Part shown: positions 6,084-6,541 of the stretch, piece by piece | How positions within the stretch are numbered: the first letter of the stretch is position 1 | Layout: the number at the start of each line of letters is the position of its first letter | Assembly (NCBI GenBank): GCA_015521385.1 | Contig: WAOH01000041.1 | Location: forward strand, 1-6,541 | Length of the DNA: 6,541 nucleotides | Source: Thermoproteota archaeon | GTDB taxonomy: Archaea > Korarchaeota > Korarchaeia > Korarchaeales > Korarchaeaceae | Direction of reading: 5' to 3' | Made by a program: the position numbers and the translations under genes | Notes under the pieces: generated by a model | The model's input: the letters and a program-made list of their open reading frames with translations, nothing else | What the model was told of the DNA's origin: nothing | The model's database searches: none

Positions 6084-6541
6084 ATGGCGGGAAAGGTAGG
6101 TATCCTTGAATTGAGTGGGGAGAGCGGTGAAACTCCCCTAGTGGACGGGATCCGGGCCGTGAGGGTGGGGAGCCTCCTTGGCTTGGTAGCGTGGGCTTTG
6201 GTGCTGGCAGATCATCTCTCCCTTACATTCTTCCTCTTACCCTCCTTCTACACCTCCCCAGCTGTACCCACCTGGCTGAAGAGCATCATTGACTCCCTGA
6301 CGAGGCTTATGGGGGCCACCGTGCTGGTGCTCATCATCATATCGCTCTTCAACTTCTACGAGGGTGCCTCTCACCTCAGGAGGTTCGACCCCCGTCTAGA
6401 TGTGGGCAGGATGGGGGCTCTGCTGGCGGTAAGTGGCATCCTCGTGTCGTTCCTAGGTAGCTCGATCGTGATACTGGCAATGCAGGCTGCTGAGGCAGGT
6501 GGGCGGGAGGGCGTGCCTCCTGCTCTAGAGCTGTCCATGAA
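6084..6541 (+). CDS. Multi-pass membrane protein, possibly DUF973 family, C-terminus cut off by window edge
   Basis: An ATG at 6084 opens a frame running to the window end (152 residues) without a stop. A soluble start of about 25 residues ends in LVDGIRAVRVGSLLGL. Three hydrophobic segments follow, near residues 28-54, 75-92 and 110-134. The loop between the second and third, EGASHLRRFDPRLDVGRMGA, is basic. A small 'GIRAVRVGSLLGL' amphipathic lead-in, a Phe/Gly-rich second helix end and an 'R-x-D-x-G-R-x-G-A' entry to the next helix resemble DUF973, an archaeal membrane family with no known function; I make that match from memory of its pattern, not from a search. There is no signal peptide or catalytic motif. 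The start is supported by the TATA box 27 bases upstream and the absence of a ribosome-binding site. Confidence 0.6.
   Translation, partial: MAGKVGILELSGESGETPLVDGIRAVRVGSLLGLVAWALVLADHLSLTFFLLPSFYTSPAVPTWLKSIIDSLTRLMGATVLVLIIISLFNFYEGASHLRRFDPRLDVGRMGALLAVSGILVSFLGSSIVILAMQAAEAGGREGVPPALELSM

Noticed and set aside
1..6541. Search for CRISPR repeats, insertion sequences, tRNA or rRNA genes
   Set aside because: No regularly spaced repeats, transposase motifs, terminal inverted repeats, tRNA TTCRANNC-type loops in a cloverleaf context, or rRNA stretches were seen.

Overview
The window looks like part of a thermophilic archaeal chromosome, most likely from the TACK group (Thermoproteota or Korarchaeota-like). 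This is inferred from several signs. The DNA is GC-rich and arginine is written mostly as AGG, with frequent ATA for isoleucine. Initiation is mixed: some genes have an AT-rich box about 26 bases before the start codon and look leaderless, while one has a Shine-Dalgarno that is a perfect complement to the archaeal 16S tail (GAGGTGATC). An archaeal-type TrmO and a probable DUF973-like membrane protein fit the same picture. No species can be named from the sequence alone.

Layout, left to right. (1) Bases 1-581, minus strand: the N-terminal two thirds of a PfkB-family sugar or nucleoside kinase, cut by the window edge. (2) Bases 582-666: a short divergent promoter region with one AT-rich box per direction. 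(3) Bases 667-2553, plus strand: a large multi-domain DNA methyltransferase (probably beta-class, N4-cytosine type) whose catalytic part fills only the first third. The rest looks like a degenerate methyltransferase-like segment, a small SH3-like barrel, a four-cysteine zinc ribbon and a C-terminal DNA-binding helical domain. (4) Bases 2563-3054, minus strand: a TrmO/TsaA-family tRNA methyltransferase, convergent with the methyltransferase and only 9 bases from it. (5) Bases 3055-3155: a second divergent promoter region with two identical AT heptamers 26 bases apart. (6) Bases 3156-5903, plus strand: a complete AcnA-type aconitase with all three cluster cysteines. (7) Bases 5904-6083: an intergenic stretch with a pyrimidine-rich probable terminator, a small inverted repeat and a strong promoter. 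(8) Bases 6084-6541, plus strand: the start of a multi-pass membrane protein, cut by the window edge.

The genes do not form one operon. They are single transcription units in alternating directions, with central metabolism (aconitase), tRNA modification (TrmO) and DNA modification (methyltransferase) side by side. No restriction endonuclease, mobile element, CRISPR array or RNA gene is visible, so the methyltransferase appears solitary here. Its long uncharacterised C-terminal extension is the most interesting item in the window.
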